From the NCBI GenBank assembly GCA_050486545.1, contig JBJHDM010000003.1, positions 54,303 to 118,302 on the forward strand: 64,000 nt of DNA, read 5' to 3'. A program made the translations under genes and the position numbers. This document shows, piece by piece, positions 42,770-51,130 of the stretch. Origin of the DNA: DAOMNN01 sp050486545. GTDB taxonomy: Bacteria; Pseudomonadota; Gammaproteobacteria; Burkholderiales; Rhodocyclaceae. How positions within the stretch are numbered: position 1 is the first letter of the stretch; every line of letters starts with the position of its first letter. The notes under the pieces were generated by a model, which ran no database searches, was not told the origin of the DNA, and saw only the letters and a program-made list of their open reading frames with translations.

Positions 42770-44165
42770 CCGCGTGCAGGCGTGGCGCCAGTTCCTGAAC
42801 GACAACGCCAGCCTGGTTGGCGCGACATCGCCCTTCCAGACCTCCGGGCGCCTGACCCGGATCAACGGCCTGGTCATGGAGGCGGCCGGCATCAAGCTCC
42901 CCCTCGGCTCGGGTTGCCATATCAGCACACTCGGCGGCGGTACGGTCGAGGCCGAAGTGGTCGGTTTCAACGGCGACAAACTGTTCATGATGCCCACCGA
43001 CGACGTCTTCGGACTGGCTCCCGGTGCGCCGGTATTCCCGGTAGAGCCGCAGCAGTCGCCCCCCGTGCTTGGCGACATGATCGCTCCGCGCAGACGAACC
43101 TCAGACCGCGCCAAGCATCTTCCGGTCGGTCACTCCCTCCTGGGCCGCGTCATCGACGGTGCGGGACGCCCCCTGGACGGGCTGGGCCCGATCGACACCG
43201 ACATGACCCGATCGCTGCAAAGCCGGCCGTTCAATCCGCTCATGCGCGCTCCCATTCGCCAGGTTCTCGATGTCGGCATCCGCGCGATCAATGCACTGCT
43301 GACCGTAGGACGCGGGCAACGTCTCGGGCTGTTCGCCGGTTCAGGCGTAGGCAAGTCGGTGCTGATCGGAATGATGGCCCGCTATACCTCGGCCGACGTA
43401 ATCGTGGTCGGACTGATCGGCGAACGGGGACGCGAGGTCAAGGAATTCATCGAGGAAAACCTCGGTGACGAAGGCCGCGCCCGATCGGTCGTCGTCGCCG
43501 CGCCAGCCGACACCAGCCCGCTGATGCGCCTGCAAGGCGCCGCCTACGCAACGACGATCGCGGAGTACTTCCGCGATCAGGGCAAGCAGGTGCTGCTGAT
43601 CATGGACTCGCTCACCCGCTACGCGATGGCCCAGCGCGAGATCGCCCTGGCCATTGGCGAACCGCCGGTCACACGCGGGTATCCTCCGAGCGTCTTCGCC
43701 CGCCTGCCTGCGCTGGTCGAACGTGCCGGAAACGGGCGTGAAGGCGGCGGATCGATCACCGCCTTCTATACCGTGCTCGCGGAAGGCGACGACCAGCAGG
43801 ATCCGATTGCCGACTCGGCCCGGGCCATTCTCGACGGCCATTTCGTGCTCTCGCGAACGCTGGCCGACCAGGGCCACTACCCCGCCATCGACATCGAGCA
43901 ATCGATCTCGCGCGCGATGCACAACCTCGTCTCCCCCGAGCACTTCGAACTCGTGCGAACCTTCAAGCAGCTCTTCTCCCGTTATCAGCGCTCGCGTGAC
44001 CTCGTCGCCGTCGGTGCCTACCAGGCCGGCTCGGACCCCCTGCTCGACCGCGCGGTCGCCCTCTACCCGGCACTCGAAGCCTTTCTGCAGCAACGGGTCG
44101 ACGAACAGGAAAACTACCCCGATGCCGCCGAAAAGCTCGGCGGCCTGTTCGCGTACGAGCACTGA
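42762..44165 (+). CDS. fliI: Flagellum-specific ATPase FliI
   Basis: A 467-residue ATPase that energises type III export of flagellar proteins. The Walker A motif is GLFAGSGVGKS (Lys198), followed by the catalytic ERGREVKEF segment and the Walker B strand QVLLIMDSLTRYAMAQREI. It resembles the beta subunit of F-type ATPase. The ATG at 42762 follows GGAGG by the usual distance. A palindromic repeat element separates it from fliJ. Confidence 0.97.
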   Translation: MRDRVQAWRQFLNDNASLVGATSPFQTSGRLTRINGLVMEAAGIKLPLGSGCHISTLGGGTVEAEVVGFNGDKLFMMPTDDVFGLAPGAPVFPVEPQQSPPVLGDMIAPRRRTSDRAKHLPVGHSLLGRVIDGAGRPLDGLGPIDTDMTRSLQSRPFNPLMRAPIRQVLDVGIRAINALLTVGRGQRLGLFAGSGVGKSVLIGMMARYTSADVIVVGLIGERGREVKEFIEENLGDEGRARSVVVAAPADTSPLMRLQGAAYATTIAEYFRDQGKQVLLIMDSLTRYAMAQREIALAIGEPPVTRGYPPSVFARLPALVERAGNGREGGGSITAFYTVLAEGDDQQDPIADSARAILDGHFVLSRTLADQGHYPAIDIEQSISRAMHNLVSPEHFELVRTFKQLFSRYQRSRDLVAVGAYQAGSDPLLDRAVALYPALEAFLQQRVDEQENYPDAAEKLGGLFAYEH

Positions 44166-44234
44166 GTCCCCTTCGCCAAGTGCCACATAATTCCGCGCCG
44201 TGACCAATTCGACAGCGTAGAATCCGTCGAAGCA

Positions 44235-44294
44235 GGGGTCAGGTCTAGCTTTGTAGCATCGGACCGCTGATGCTACAAAGCTAGACCTGACCCC
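44235..44294. repeat. Perfect 26-bp inverted repeat (REP/MITE-like) between fliI and fliJ
   Basis: Two arms of 26 bases (44235-44260 and 44269-44294) are perfectly complementary around the 8-base loop GGACCGCT. The outer ends are GGGGTCAGGTCTAG and CTAGACCTGACCCC. This looks like a mobile palindromic element of the REP type that depends on a transposase elsewhere. In RNA it would form a very stable hairpin inside the fliF-J operon. Confidence 0.85.
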
Positions 44295-44336
44295 GACAAT
44301 GCCCTGCCTCACCGGCTTCGCCACACTCGACGCGTC

Positions 44337-44792
44337 ATGACCAAGCCCTTTCCGCTAAAGCCCCTTCTCGACCTCAGCAAGAACCGGCTCGACGCCGCCA
44401 CCCGCGACCTGGGCGAACTGATCGCCAACGAACAGGAAGGCGCTCGCAAGCTCGAACTGCTGCAGAACTATCGCAACGAGTACGAAGAGCGCTTTCGTGA
44501 TGCGCTCGGCAATGGCATCGGGGTCGAGGCGCTGCGCAACTACAGCGCGTTCATTTCCAGGATCGACGACGCGATTCGCATCCAGCGCGAACAGGTTCAG
44601 CATTCGCAGCGTCGCACCCAGGCAGGCAAGCAGGCCTGGGTAGACCAGCGCAACAAGGTCAAGGCCTTCGACACGCTGCAGAACCGGCATGACACGGCCG
44701 AACTTCGCAAGACAGCGAAGGGTGAACAGCGACTCCTCGATGAGCATTCTGCCAACCGGCACCGCGCACGCAACGAGTCGGACGGACACTGA
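44337..44792 (+). CDS. fliJ: Flagellar export chaperone FliJ
   Basis: A 151-residue, almost entirely helical coiled-coil protein that binds FliI and the export gate and helps recycle chaperones. The N-terminal LLDLSKNRLDAATRDLGEL and the heptad-rich middle fit the family, as does the Gln/Arg-rich C-terminal half. It follows fliI but is separated from it by a 171-base spacer that contains the palindromic repeat, unlike the usual tight coupling. Confidence 0.88.
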   Translation: MTKPFPLKPLLDLSKNRLDAATRDLGELIANEQEGARKLELLQNYRNEYEERFRDALGNGIGVEALRNYSAFISRIDDAIRIQREQVQHSQRRTQAGKQAWVDQRNKVKAFDTLQNRHDTAELRKTAKGEQRLLDEHSANRHRARNESDGH

Positions 44793-44823
44793 ACGCCGCG
44801 TTTGCCGCCGTCTTACGACGAAC

Positions 44824-44839
44824 TGGCACGCCGCTTGCT
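44824..44839 (+). promoter_or_regulatory. Sigma-54 promoter of fliK
   Basis: TGGCACG, CCGC, TTGCT matches the sigma-54 consensus perfectly. Transcription would begin near 44849-44850, which rules out the in-frame GTG at 44849 as fliK start and supports the ATG at 44876. Confidence 0.93.
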
Positions 44840-44875
44840 GTTAGCCGTGTGAAGTCTTCATCACGGACAAGAAAA

Positions 44876-46153
44876 ATGGCAAATCCGTTCATCGGCAGCA
44901 CGACCAACAAACCGGCCCCTGATGTTCTGGCGGCCCTCCAGCCCTCCATGAACAGCAGTCCGGCCCACGGCGACAGTTTCTCGCGCGTGTTCGAACAGCG
45001 CGTAAGAGACCAGCCGCCCGCCCGCTCCCCGGACAACAATGAAGCGCGCACGCGCGAAACCCCGTCACAGCGGCAGAATGGAACGGAAGCAAACCGTTCT
45101 GAGCGTTCAGGGCGGGCCGAGCGACCCGCCAACGGCGATCAACGGAGGCCTTCGGCCGAACGAGAGGCCGATTCGGCCCAATCGCCGGACAGCAGGACCG
45201 AGCCTGCGGGCGCCGCCTCTGGCCAACCCGATGCGCAAACGCATGTCCCGATCGAGGACGGCCAGGATCACGCAACCGGCAACCCGGCAAGCCTTGCCGC
45301 CATCGCAGCCATTCTTGCCGCAATGAACCGGAATGTTTCTGCCGGGGTCGAGGAAGGGAGCGATCCGCTGGCCGATGGTCCGGGGCGCCGCTCGGGCGGT
45401 TTCCAGTTTCTGAACCTGGGCGGACACCCCCCCAGGCCGGAGACAGGAGCGAAAGACGTCGGGTTCGACAAGACGCTGGAACTGGCTTCCTCCACCTCGA
45501 CCAAAGCGGGAAGCGGCAAGACCGAAGCACCGTTGTCGGCAGGAACGGGGAGCGTGGCACAGGTCCAGAACGCAGTGTTGCAGGCCGGGCGTTTTGCACA
45601 ACCCGCCGCGGCGAGTCTGCAATCATCGATGATCGAGGTGCCCACTGGAGGGCTACCCGCTGCCGGAGTCCTCGCGAGCCTGCGCGGGGAAGCATCGTCG
45701 ATCCCGCAGCTTCAGGTGCCTACACCCGCAGGCCAGCGCGTCTGGGCAGAGGACGTCGGCAACCGGATGATCTGGATGGTCGGTCGGGGAGAATCGCGCG
45801 CCGAACTCGTGCTAACGCCGCCCAGTCTCGGTAAACTGGGCGTTTCGATCCAGGTCAATGGCGATCAGACCAGCGCACACTTCGTCGCCGCCACAAGCGC
45901 GGCCCGCGAAGCGCTCGAACAGGCCATGCCGCGACTGCGCGAGGTGTTGCAGCAGGCGGGCATCAACCTGGGGCAGACGAACGTGAGCACCTCCGGCGAA
46001 CAGCAGGCCAGGGACCAGGCGAATGAAGGAAGAGGGAGATCGGGCGGCGGGCGTCTCGACCGGATGTCCGAAGGAATGGATCTCGTCGCGACCTCCCCGC
46101 TGCCGTCCCGCTGGAGCGCGAGTGGTTCGGGCATGATCGACACCTTCGCCTGA
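44876..46153 (+). CDS. fliK: Flagellar hook-length control protein FliK
   Basis: A 425-residue secreted ruler protein that measures the hook and switches export from hook to filament proteins via FlhB. The N-terminal half is low-complexity and hydrophilic (many Pro, Arg, Gln), as usual for FliK. The C-terminal hook domain (about 300-395) is clear: RAELVLTPPSLGKLGVSIQV, then REALEQAMPRLREVLQQAG and INLGQTNVS. It is preceded by its own sigma-54 promoter and begins the fliK-L-M-N-O-P-Q-R run. Confidence 0.92.
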   Translation: MANPFIGSTTNKPAPDVLAALQPSMNSSPAHGDSFSRVFEQRVRDQPPARSPDNNEARTRETPSQRQNGTEANRSERSGRAERPANGDQRRPSAEREADSAQSPDSRTEPAGAASGQPDAQTHVPIEDGQDHATGNPASLAAIAAILAAMNRNVSAGVEEGSDPLADGPGRRSGGFQFLNLGGHPPRPETGAKDVGFDKTLELASSTSTKAGSGKTEAPLSAGTGSVAQVQNAVLQAGRFAQPAAASLQSSMIEVPTGGLPAAGVLASLRGEASSIPQLQVPTPAGQRVWAEDVGNRMIWMVGRGESRAELVLTPPSLGKLGVSIQVNGDQTSAHFVAATSAAREALEQAMPRLREVLQQAGINLGQTNVSTSGEQQARDQANEGRGRSGGGRLDRMSEGMDLVATSPLPSRWSASGSGMIDTFA

Positions 46154-46248
46154 AGCGCCGAATTGCGGGCGGTCTGTCCCACTATTCATTGATTGGACAC
46201 GGGAATCGATCCCCCATAATTCGACACTAACGGACACAGGAGAGTCAG

Positions 46249-46791
46249 ATGGCGAAGGCCCCGGCCACCCCGAGCGCGGAAACCGAACAGGCGCCCAAGA
46301 AGAAAGGCAAGAAACTGCTGCTGATCCTGCTCATCGTGATCGCAGCGGTCGTCATCGCCGCAGCGGGGCTGGTCGGTTTTCTCCTCCTGAAGAAGGCCGG
46401 CAGCGCCGAAGATGTCGAAGCGGCTGGCAGCGGCGCGCCTACGGTCGATCTTTCCAGGCCCCCGGTCTTCGTCTCGCTGGACGCCTTCGTAGTGAACCTC
46501 CTGCCCGGTGAAGGGGATCGCTATCTGCAGGTCGTAATGGCGCTGCGCGTGCGTGACGCACGCACCGGTGACAGCCTCAAGGGCTTCATGCCGGAGATCC
46601 GGCACCGGATCAACATGCTGCTGGCGAACCGGCTCCCGTCCGAACTCGCCACCCTTGAAGGTCGCGAGGAACTGGCGAAGGCGATCGTCGACGAAGTCAA
46701 CACCGTATTGGGTTTCGGTCCGGCCCATCCTGCGGAGCCGGCCGAGCGGCCGATCCAGGCCGTGCTTTTCAACTCCTTCATCATCCAGTAA
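46249..46791 (+). CDS. fliL: Flagellar basal body-associated protein FliL
   Basis: A 180-residue single-pass inner-membrane protein that surrounds the stator and supports torque. A Lys-rich N terminus is followed by one membrane helix (about 18-42, LLLILLIVIAAVVIAAAGLV) and a periplasmic domain containing DAFVVNLLPGEGDRYLQVVM. The C terminus FNSFIIQ is typical. GGAG lies before the ATG; fliM starts 15 bases later. Confidence 0.93.
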   Translation: MAKAPATPSAETEQAPKKKGKKLLLILLIVIAAVVIAAAGLVGFLLLKKAGSAEDVEAAGSGAPTVDLSRPPVFVSLDAFVVNLLPGEGDRYLQVVMALRVRDARTGDSLKGFMPEIRHRINMLLANRLPSELATLEGREELAKAIVDEVNTVLGFGPAHPAEPAERPIQAVLFNSFIIQ

Positions 46792-46806
46792 GGGGACGAA
46801 ACCGCC

Positions 46807-47817
46807 ATGTCTTCCTCCGATTTTCTCTCCCAGGACGAGGTCGACGCCCTCCTGAAGGGCGTAACCGGGGAAGTCGACGAGCCGGAGGTCGACGGCGACG
46901 GCGAAGGTGGCGTCCGCCCCTACAACCTCGCGACGCAGGAACGCATCGTACGCGGGCGCATGCCCACGATGGAACTGATCAACGAGCGCTTCGCGCGCTA
47001 CCTGCGCATCGGACTGTTCAACTACATGCATCGCAGCACCGAGGTTTCGGTCGGCCCGATCAAGGTGCAGAAATACGGCGAGTTCGTGCGCAATCTCGTC
47101 GTCCCGACCAACCTCAACCTCGTGCTGGCCAAACCGCTTCGCGGTACCGGGCTGGTGGTCTTCGATCCAAACCTCGTGTTCCTGGTCGTAGACAACATGT
47201 TCGGCGGCGACGGACGATTCCACACCCGGGTGGAAGGGCGCGACTTCACCCCGACCGAACAGCGGATCATCCACGGCATGCTCGGCGTGGTATTCGCCGA
47301 ATACTGCCGTGCGTGGGAACCGGTGTTCAGGATCGAGATGGAGTACGTCCGCTCGGAGATGAACTCCCAGTTCGCCAACATCGCCACGCCGTCCGAAATC
47401 GTCGTATCCACCAGTTTCTCGCTCGAGTTCGGCGGTTCCCAGGCCGAAATGCATATCTGCTTCCCTTACTCGATGGTGGAACCGATCCGCGACGTCCTGT
47501 ACTCGACGATGCAGAGCGATCATCTGACCCAGGACAACCGCTGGCTGACCCTGTTGACCCGGCAGTTGCAGACGGCCGAAGTGGAACTCGTGTGCAACCT
47601 TGGATCGGCGCGGGTTTCCCTCCGAGACATCGTCAACATGCAGGTCGGAGACATCATTCCGCTGAACGTCCCGGACTTGGTCCAGGCAGAAGTCGACAAC
47701 GTCCCCGTCATGGAGATGCAGTACGGCATCCGCGGCGGACGATACGCGGTCAAGGTCGAGCGGTTCGTATCCGCACAGACCGAAGAGGCATCCATGATCG
47801 GAGAGAACAATGGCTGA
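46807..47817 (+). CDS. fliM: Flagellar motor switch protein FliM
   Basis: A 336-residue C-ring protein that binds phosphorylated CheY and controls rotation direction. The N-terminal CheY-binding peptide is present (FLSQDEVDALLKG), as are the CheC-like middle domain (GLVVFDPNLVFLVVDNMFGG) and the C-terminal SpoA domain. Length is typical. It overlaps fliN by 8 bases. Confidence 0.97.
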   Translation: MSSSDFLSQDEVDALLKGVTGEVDEPEVDGDGEGGVRPYNLATQERIVRGRMPTMELINERFARYLRIGLFNYMHRSTEVSVGPIKVQKYGEFVRNLVVPTNLNLVLAKPLRGTGLVVFDPNLVFLVVDNMFGGDGRFHTRVEGRDFTPTEQRIIHGMLGVVFAEYCRAWEPVFRIEMEYVRSEMNSQFANIATPSEIVVSTSFSLEFGGSQAEMHICFPYSMVEPIRDVLYSTMQSDHLTQDNRWLTLLTRQLQTAEVELVCNLGSARVSLRDIVNMQVGDIIPLNVPDLVQAEVDNVPVMEMQYGIRGGRYAVKVERFVSAQTEEASMIGENNG

Positions 47818-48283
47818 ACAGGAAACCGACAACCAGATTACCGAGGACGATTGGGCGGCAGCCATGCAGGAGCAGGCCGCTGCCGAGTCCGGTGCGGTCG
47901 ACGCCGAAGCCGAAATGGTGGCTGCGGAGCTGGCCGCAGCAGCCGAATCGCCCTACCAGGCCAAGCCCGCAAGCCAGATTTTCCAGGACTTCGGCGCCGC
48001 GGGGGCAAAAGGCGGCTCGATGAACGACTTCGACATGATCCTCGACATCCCCGTCCAGCTTACGGTCGAACTCGGGCGCACCAAGCTTTCGATCCGCAAC
48101 CTCCTGCAACTGGCCCACGGGTCGGTGGTCGAGCTCGACGGCATGGCGGGCGAGCCGATGGACGTGCTAGTCAATGGAACCCTGATCGCGCAAGGCGAAG
48201 TCGTGGTGGTGAACGACAAGTTCGGCATCCGGCTGACCGACATCATCACGCCGGCCGAGCGCATGCGCAAGATTCGTGGTTGA
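47810..48283 (+). CDS. fliN: Flagellar motor switch protein FliN
   Basis: A 157-residue C-ring protein that also docks the export ATPase complex. The N-terminal 75 residues are acidic and Ala-rich; the C-terminal SpoA domain is well conserved (DIPVQLTVELGRTKLSIRNL and EVVVVNDKFGIRLTDI). Its start overlaps fliM by 8 bases. Confidence 0.96.
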   Translation: MAEQETDNQITEDDWAAAMQEQAAAESGAVDAEAEMVAAELAAAAESPYQAKPASQIFQDFGAAGAKGGSMNDFDMILDIPVQLTVELGRTKLSIRNLLQLAHGSVVELDGMAGEPMDVLVNGTLIAQGEVVVVNDKFGIRLTDIITPAERMRKIRG

Positions 48284-48406
48284 GCGCCGAACCCGGGATC
48301 CGTTTCCAAAAGGACGAATAGTCGCCGTTTTGTCCATCTAATCCCTGCGCCACGTCGGGACGCTTGCGCATAAGCTTTCTCCATCGAAAGCCTATCCGGA
48401 ACCGAC

Positions 48407-48826
48407 GTGCGCCCCGCTCGCTTCGCATCCTTCCTTTCTCTGCTCATCGTTGCCCCGGTCCATGCATCGGAAGCCGTCCCCAGCTTGGCGGGCAGCGTCG
48501 GGCAGATGCTGATCGGACTCGCGGTGGTCATCGCCCTGCTGCTGTCCAGCCTCTGGCTGATCAAGCGGCTCTCCGCACCGAGAGGCGCTGCCGCCGGCCT
48601 TCGGGTGCTCGGCGGGATGTCCCTCGGTTCGCGCGAGCGTGTCGTGCTCCTCGAAGTCGATGGCAAGGTCCTCGTGCTTGGCGTCACCGCTTCGAGCGTG
48701 AATACCCTGCACACGATGGAGGCATCCGCCCTGCCGCGGGAGGCGCTGTCGCCGGCGGCCGCACCGGCCGGAGAGTTCTCGAAATGGCTCAGGTTGTCCC
48801 TGGAGCGGCGCAAACATGCGGATTGA
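48407..48826 (+). CDS. fliO: Flagellar export protein FliO
   Basis: A 139-residue inner-membrane protein that assists assembly of the FliPQR export pore. It has a signal-like N terminus, one membrane helix (about 34-50, MLIGLAVVIALLLSSLWLI) and the small cytoplasmic FliO domain (LRVLGGMSLGSRERVVLLEV). The start is GTG at 48407, and the gene overlaps fliP by 11 bases. A 123-base gap separates it from fliN. Confidence 0.88.
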   Translation: MRPARFASFLSLLIVAPVHASEAVPSLAGSVGQMLIGLAVVIALLLSSLWLIKRLSAPRGAAAGLRVLGGMSLGSRERVVLLEVDGKVLVLGVTASSVNTLHTMEASALPREALSPAAAPAGEFSKWLRLSLERRKHAD

Positions 48827-49565
48827 AACCATTCTGCCGCGCCTGCTTCTCATCTTGCTGCTCTGTGCGCCGGCACTTGCCGGAGCCCAGGGCCTTCCCG
48901 CCTTCACGACGGCGGAAGCGCCAGGCGGCGGCACCACCTACAGTCTGAGCGTCCAGACGCTGCTCCTGCTCACGGCGCTGTCCTTTCTGCCAGCAACCAT
49001 CCTGATGATGACCTGCTTCACGCGGATCATCATCGTATTCGCCCTGCTGCGTTTCGCCATGGGCACGCAGACTTCGCCACCGAACCAGGTCCTGCTCGGG
49101 CTGGCCCTGTTCCTGACCTTCTTCATCATGGCGCCAGTGGCCGAGCGGGTATACGTCGACGCCTACCAACCGATGTCGGTCGGGGAGATCGAGTTCGACG
49201 AAGCCATCACGCGGGCGGCGGATCCGCTCAGGAGCTTCATGCTGTTGCAGGTTCGCGAAGCCGATCTCGCGCTGTTCGCACGCCTGTCGAAAACGCCACC
49301 GGTCGAAAGCGCCCAGGATCTGCCGATGCGCGTGGTGATTCCGGCATTCGTCACGTCCGAACTCAAGACCGCCTTCCAGATCGGCTTCGTGATTTTCATT
49401 CCATTCCTGATCATCGACATGCTCGTCGCGTCGGTCCTGATGTCGATGGGGATGATGATGATGTCGCCGGTCATCGTCTCCTTGCCGTTCAAGATCATGC
49501 TCTTCGTGTTGATCGACGGCTGGACCCTGCTCATCGGATCGCTGGTCCAGAGCTTCGCGATATGA
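48816..49565 (+). CDS. fliP: Flagellar export pore protein FliP
   Basis: A 249-residue core pore protein of the type III export gate. It has a cleavable signal peptide (about 1-22), then the FliP hallmark segments LSFLPATILMMTCFTRIIIV and LRFAMGTQTSPPNQVLLGLA, and the C-terminal IDMLVASVLMSMGMMMMSP. It overlaps fliO by 11 bases. Confidence 0.97.
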   Translation: MRIETILPRLLLILLLCAPALAGAQGLPAFTTAEAPGGGTTYSLSVQTLLLLTALSFLPATILMMTCFTRIIIVFALLRFAMGTQTSPPNQVLLGLALFLTFFIMAPVAERVYVDAYQPMSVGEIEFDEAITRAADPLRSFMLLQVREADLALFARLSKTPPVESAQDLPMRVVIPAFVTSELKTAFQIGFVIFIPFLIIDMLVASVLMSMGMMMMSPVIVSLPFKIMLFVLIDGWTLLIGSLVQSFAI

Positions 49566-49584
49566 CAAACAAGGAGGACCGGCA

Positions 49585-49854
49585 ATGACGCCCGGCATGG
49601 TAATGGACATTGGCCGACAGGCGATCGAGGTGGCCTTGATGATGGCGCTCCCCCTCTTCATGGCGGCGCTGTTCACAGGTCTGATCATCAGCGTGTTCCA
49701 GGCAGCCACACAGATCAACGAAATGACCTTGTCCTTCGTCCCGAAGTTGATCGCGATCTTCCTGACCATGGCCATCATGGGTCCCTGGATGATCACCCTC
49801 ATCACCGATTTCGCCAGCCGCCTGATCGGTTCGATCCCGAACCTGATCGGCTAG
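49585..49854 (+). CDS. fliQ: Flagellar export pore protein FliQ
   Basis: An 89-residue protein with two membrane helices and the conserved loop SVFQAATQINEMTLSFVPK. It forms the outer layer of the FliPQR export pore. GGAGG lies before the ATG. Confidence 0.96.
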   Translation: MTPGMVMDIGRQAIEVALMMALPLFMAALFTGLIISVFQAATQINEMTLSFVPKLIAIFLTMAIMGPWMITLITDFASRLIGSIPNLIG

Positions 49855-49873
49855 GTCCGGCCCGTCGACTACG

Positions 49874-50653
49874 ATGCTGAGCGTCACCTGGGCCCAACTC
49901 GACGCCTGGCTCGCCGCCCTGATGTTCCCGCTTGCCCGCCTGCTGGGCCTGGCGACCTCCGCCCCACTGTTCGGTAACCGCTCGATCCCGGCGAGAACCC
50001 GGCTGGCCTTCGGCCTTGCCATGGCGATGGCGGTGCTGCCGGCCCTGCCGCCGATGCCGCCGATTCCGACCGACTCCTACCTTGGTCTTCTCGTGCTCGT
50101 CCAGCAGGTCATGATCGGCATCGCGATCGGTTTCCTGATGCGCCTGTTCTTCGCCGCGATCGACGTCGCGGGAGAAATGATCGGTTTGCAGATGGGCCTG
50201 TCCTTCGCAGTCTTCTTCAACCCGCAAACCGGCGGACAATCCTCGGTCGTCGCCGAATTCCTCGGACTCTTGACGCTGCTGATCTTCCTGAGCCTGGACG
50301 GGCACCTCATGCTCATCAAGGTGCTGGTCGCGAGCTTCGAATGGCTGCCTGTGGGAACGGCACCCGAAGCCGCGGGATGGCTCGTGATCGTGCGCTACGC
50401 GGCGGTCATGTTCGCAACCGGCGTACTCCTGGCCCTCCCCATCGTCGCCTCGTTGCTGACCACGAACATTGCCCTCGGCGTTCTCACCCGGGCAGCCCCG
50501 CAACTCAACCTGTTCGCCGTCGGTTTCCCGGTCACGCTGACAGTGGGATTCTTCGTGCTCATGCTGAGCCTGGTGGCCTTTGCGCCGATGGCACAGCGGA
50601 TCTTCGAGATGGGTTTCCGAGCGATCGACGACCTGCTCCGGGCATTCGTCTGA
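49874..50653 (+). CDS. fliR: Flagellar export pore protein FliR
   Basis: A 259-residue membrane protein that completes the FliPQR pore. Conserved segments are PLFGNRSIPARTRLAFGLAM, GEMIGLQMGLSFAVFFNPQT and TRAAPQLNLFAVGFPVTL, in a chain of about six hydrophobic helices. It is the last gene of the fliK-R run; flhB and flhA do not follow here. It is convergent with the small lipoprotein gene. Confidence 0.96.
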   Translation: MLSVTWAQLDAWLAALMFPLARLLGLATSAPLFGNRSIPARTRLAFGLAMAMAVLPALPPMPPIPTDSYLGLLVLVQQVMIGIAIGFLMRLFFAAIDVAGEMIGLQMGLSFAVFFNPQTGGQSSVVAEFLGLLTLLIFLSLDGHLMLIKVLVASFEWLPVGTAPEAAGWLVIVRYAAVMFATGVLLALPIVASLLTTNIALGVLTRAAPQLNLFAVGFPVTLTVGFFVLMLSLVAFAPMAQRIFEMGFRAIDDLLRAFV

Positions 50654-50670
50654 ATGTAGGGCCCTGACGC

Positions 50671-51120
50671 CTACAACTCTGGCCAGGTGAGGGAGCTGAT
50701 CATGCGGATTTCACCGCTGGCAAAACGCGTTGCGAACGGACGCGTGGATTCGATCCCCTCTTCGTAGCGCACGATCCGGTAATCGGCAAAGCCGTTGTCC
50801 TCGACCAGCTTGCGGGCATTGCGTTCGAACACCCGGCGTGCCTCCCCTTCTCCCCCGGTGACCAACGCCTTCATGCGCAAGTCGAGGCGCAGGTGTTGCG
50901 CATCCATTTCGGTGACCGACACCCGCCAGGTCGGTGCCAGCGGGTCGTAGATCGCATACGCGATCAGGGCTCCGGCAAGATACTCGGGTTCCAGGTAGTC
51001 GAGTTCGGACGCCATCATCACGCCGCCGACCAGACCGGCCGCCTTGCCGCCATGGTCCTGCAGCATCGAGCAGCCCGCGACAAGTGGCAGGGCCAGGGCC
51101 AGGGCGGTTTTCCGTAGCAT
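50671..51120 (-). CDS. Small lipoprotein of unknown function, last gene of the flg operon
   Basis: A 149-residue protein with a lipoprotein signal peptide and lipobox LVAGCS (lipidated Cys16). The mature part begins with a Gly/Ala-rich helix and has a mixed alpha/beta domain (WRVSVTEMDAQHLRLDLRMK, YRIVRYEEGIES). I do not recognise a family. It follows flgL by only 10 bases on the same strand, so it belongs to the flagellar operon; envelope anchoring suggests a role near the P/L rings or hook-basal body, which is inference from position alone. Confidence 0.75.
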   Translation of the reverse strand: MLRKTALALALPLVAGCSMLQDHGGKAAGLVGGVMMASELDYLEPEYLAGALIAYAIYDPLAPTWRVSVTEMDAQHLRLDLRMKALVTGGEGEARRVFERNARKLVEDNGFADYRIVRYEEGIESTRPFATRFASGEIRMISSLTWPEL

Positions 51121-51130
51121 CGTGAGCGCC

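Noticed and set aside
46186..47865. Minus-strand open frame of 559 codons
   Set aside because: It lies exactly opposite fliL and fliM, which are unmistakable; the antisense translation is His/Asp-rich and has no family features.
50655..50675. TGTAGG / CCTACA hairpin between fliR and the lipoprotein gene as a two-way terminator
   Set aside because: The stem is only 6 bp, overlaps a stop codon and lacks T tracts on either side.
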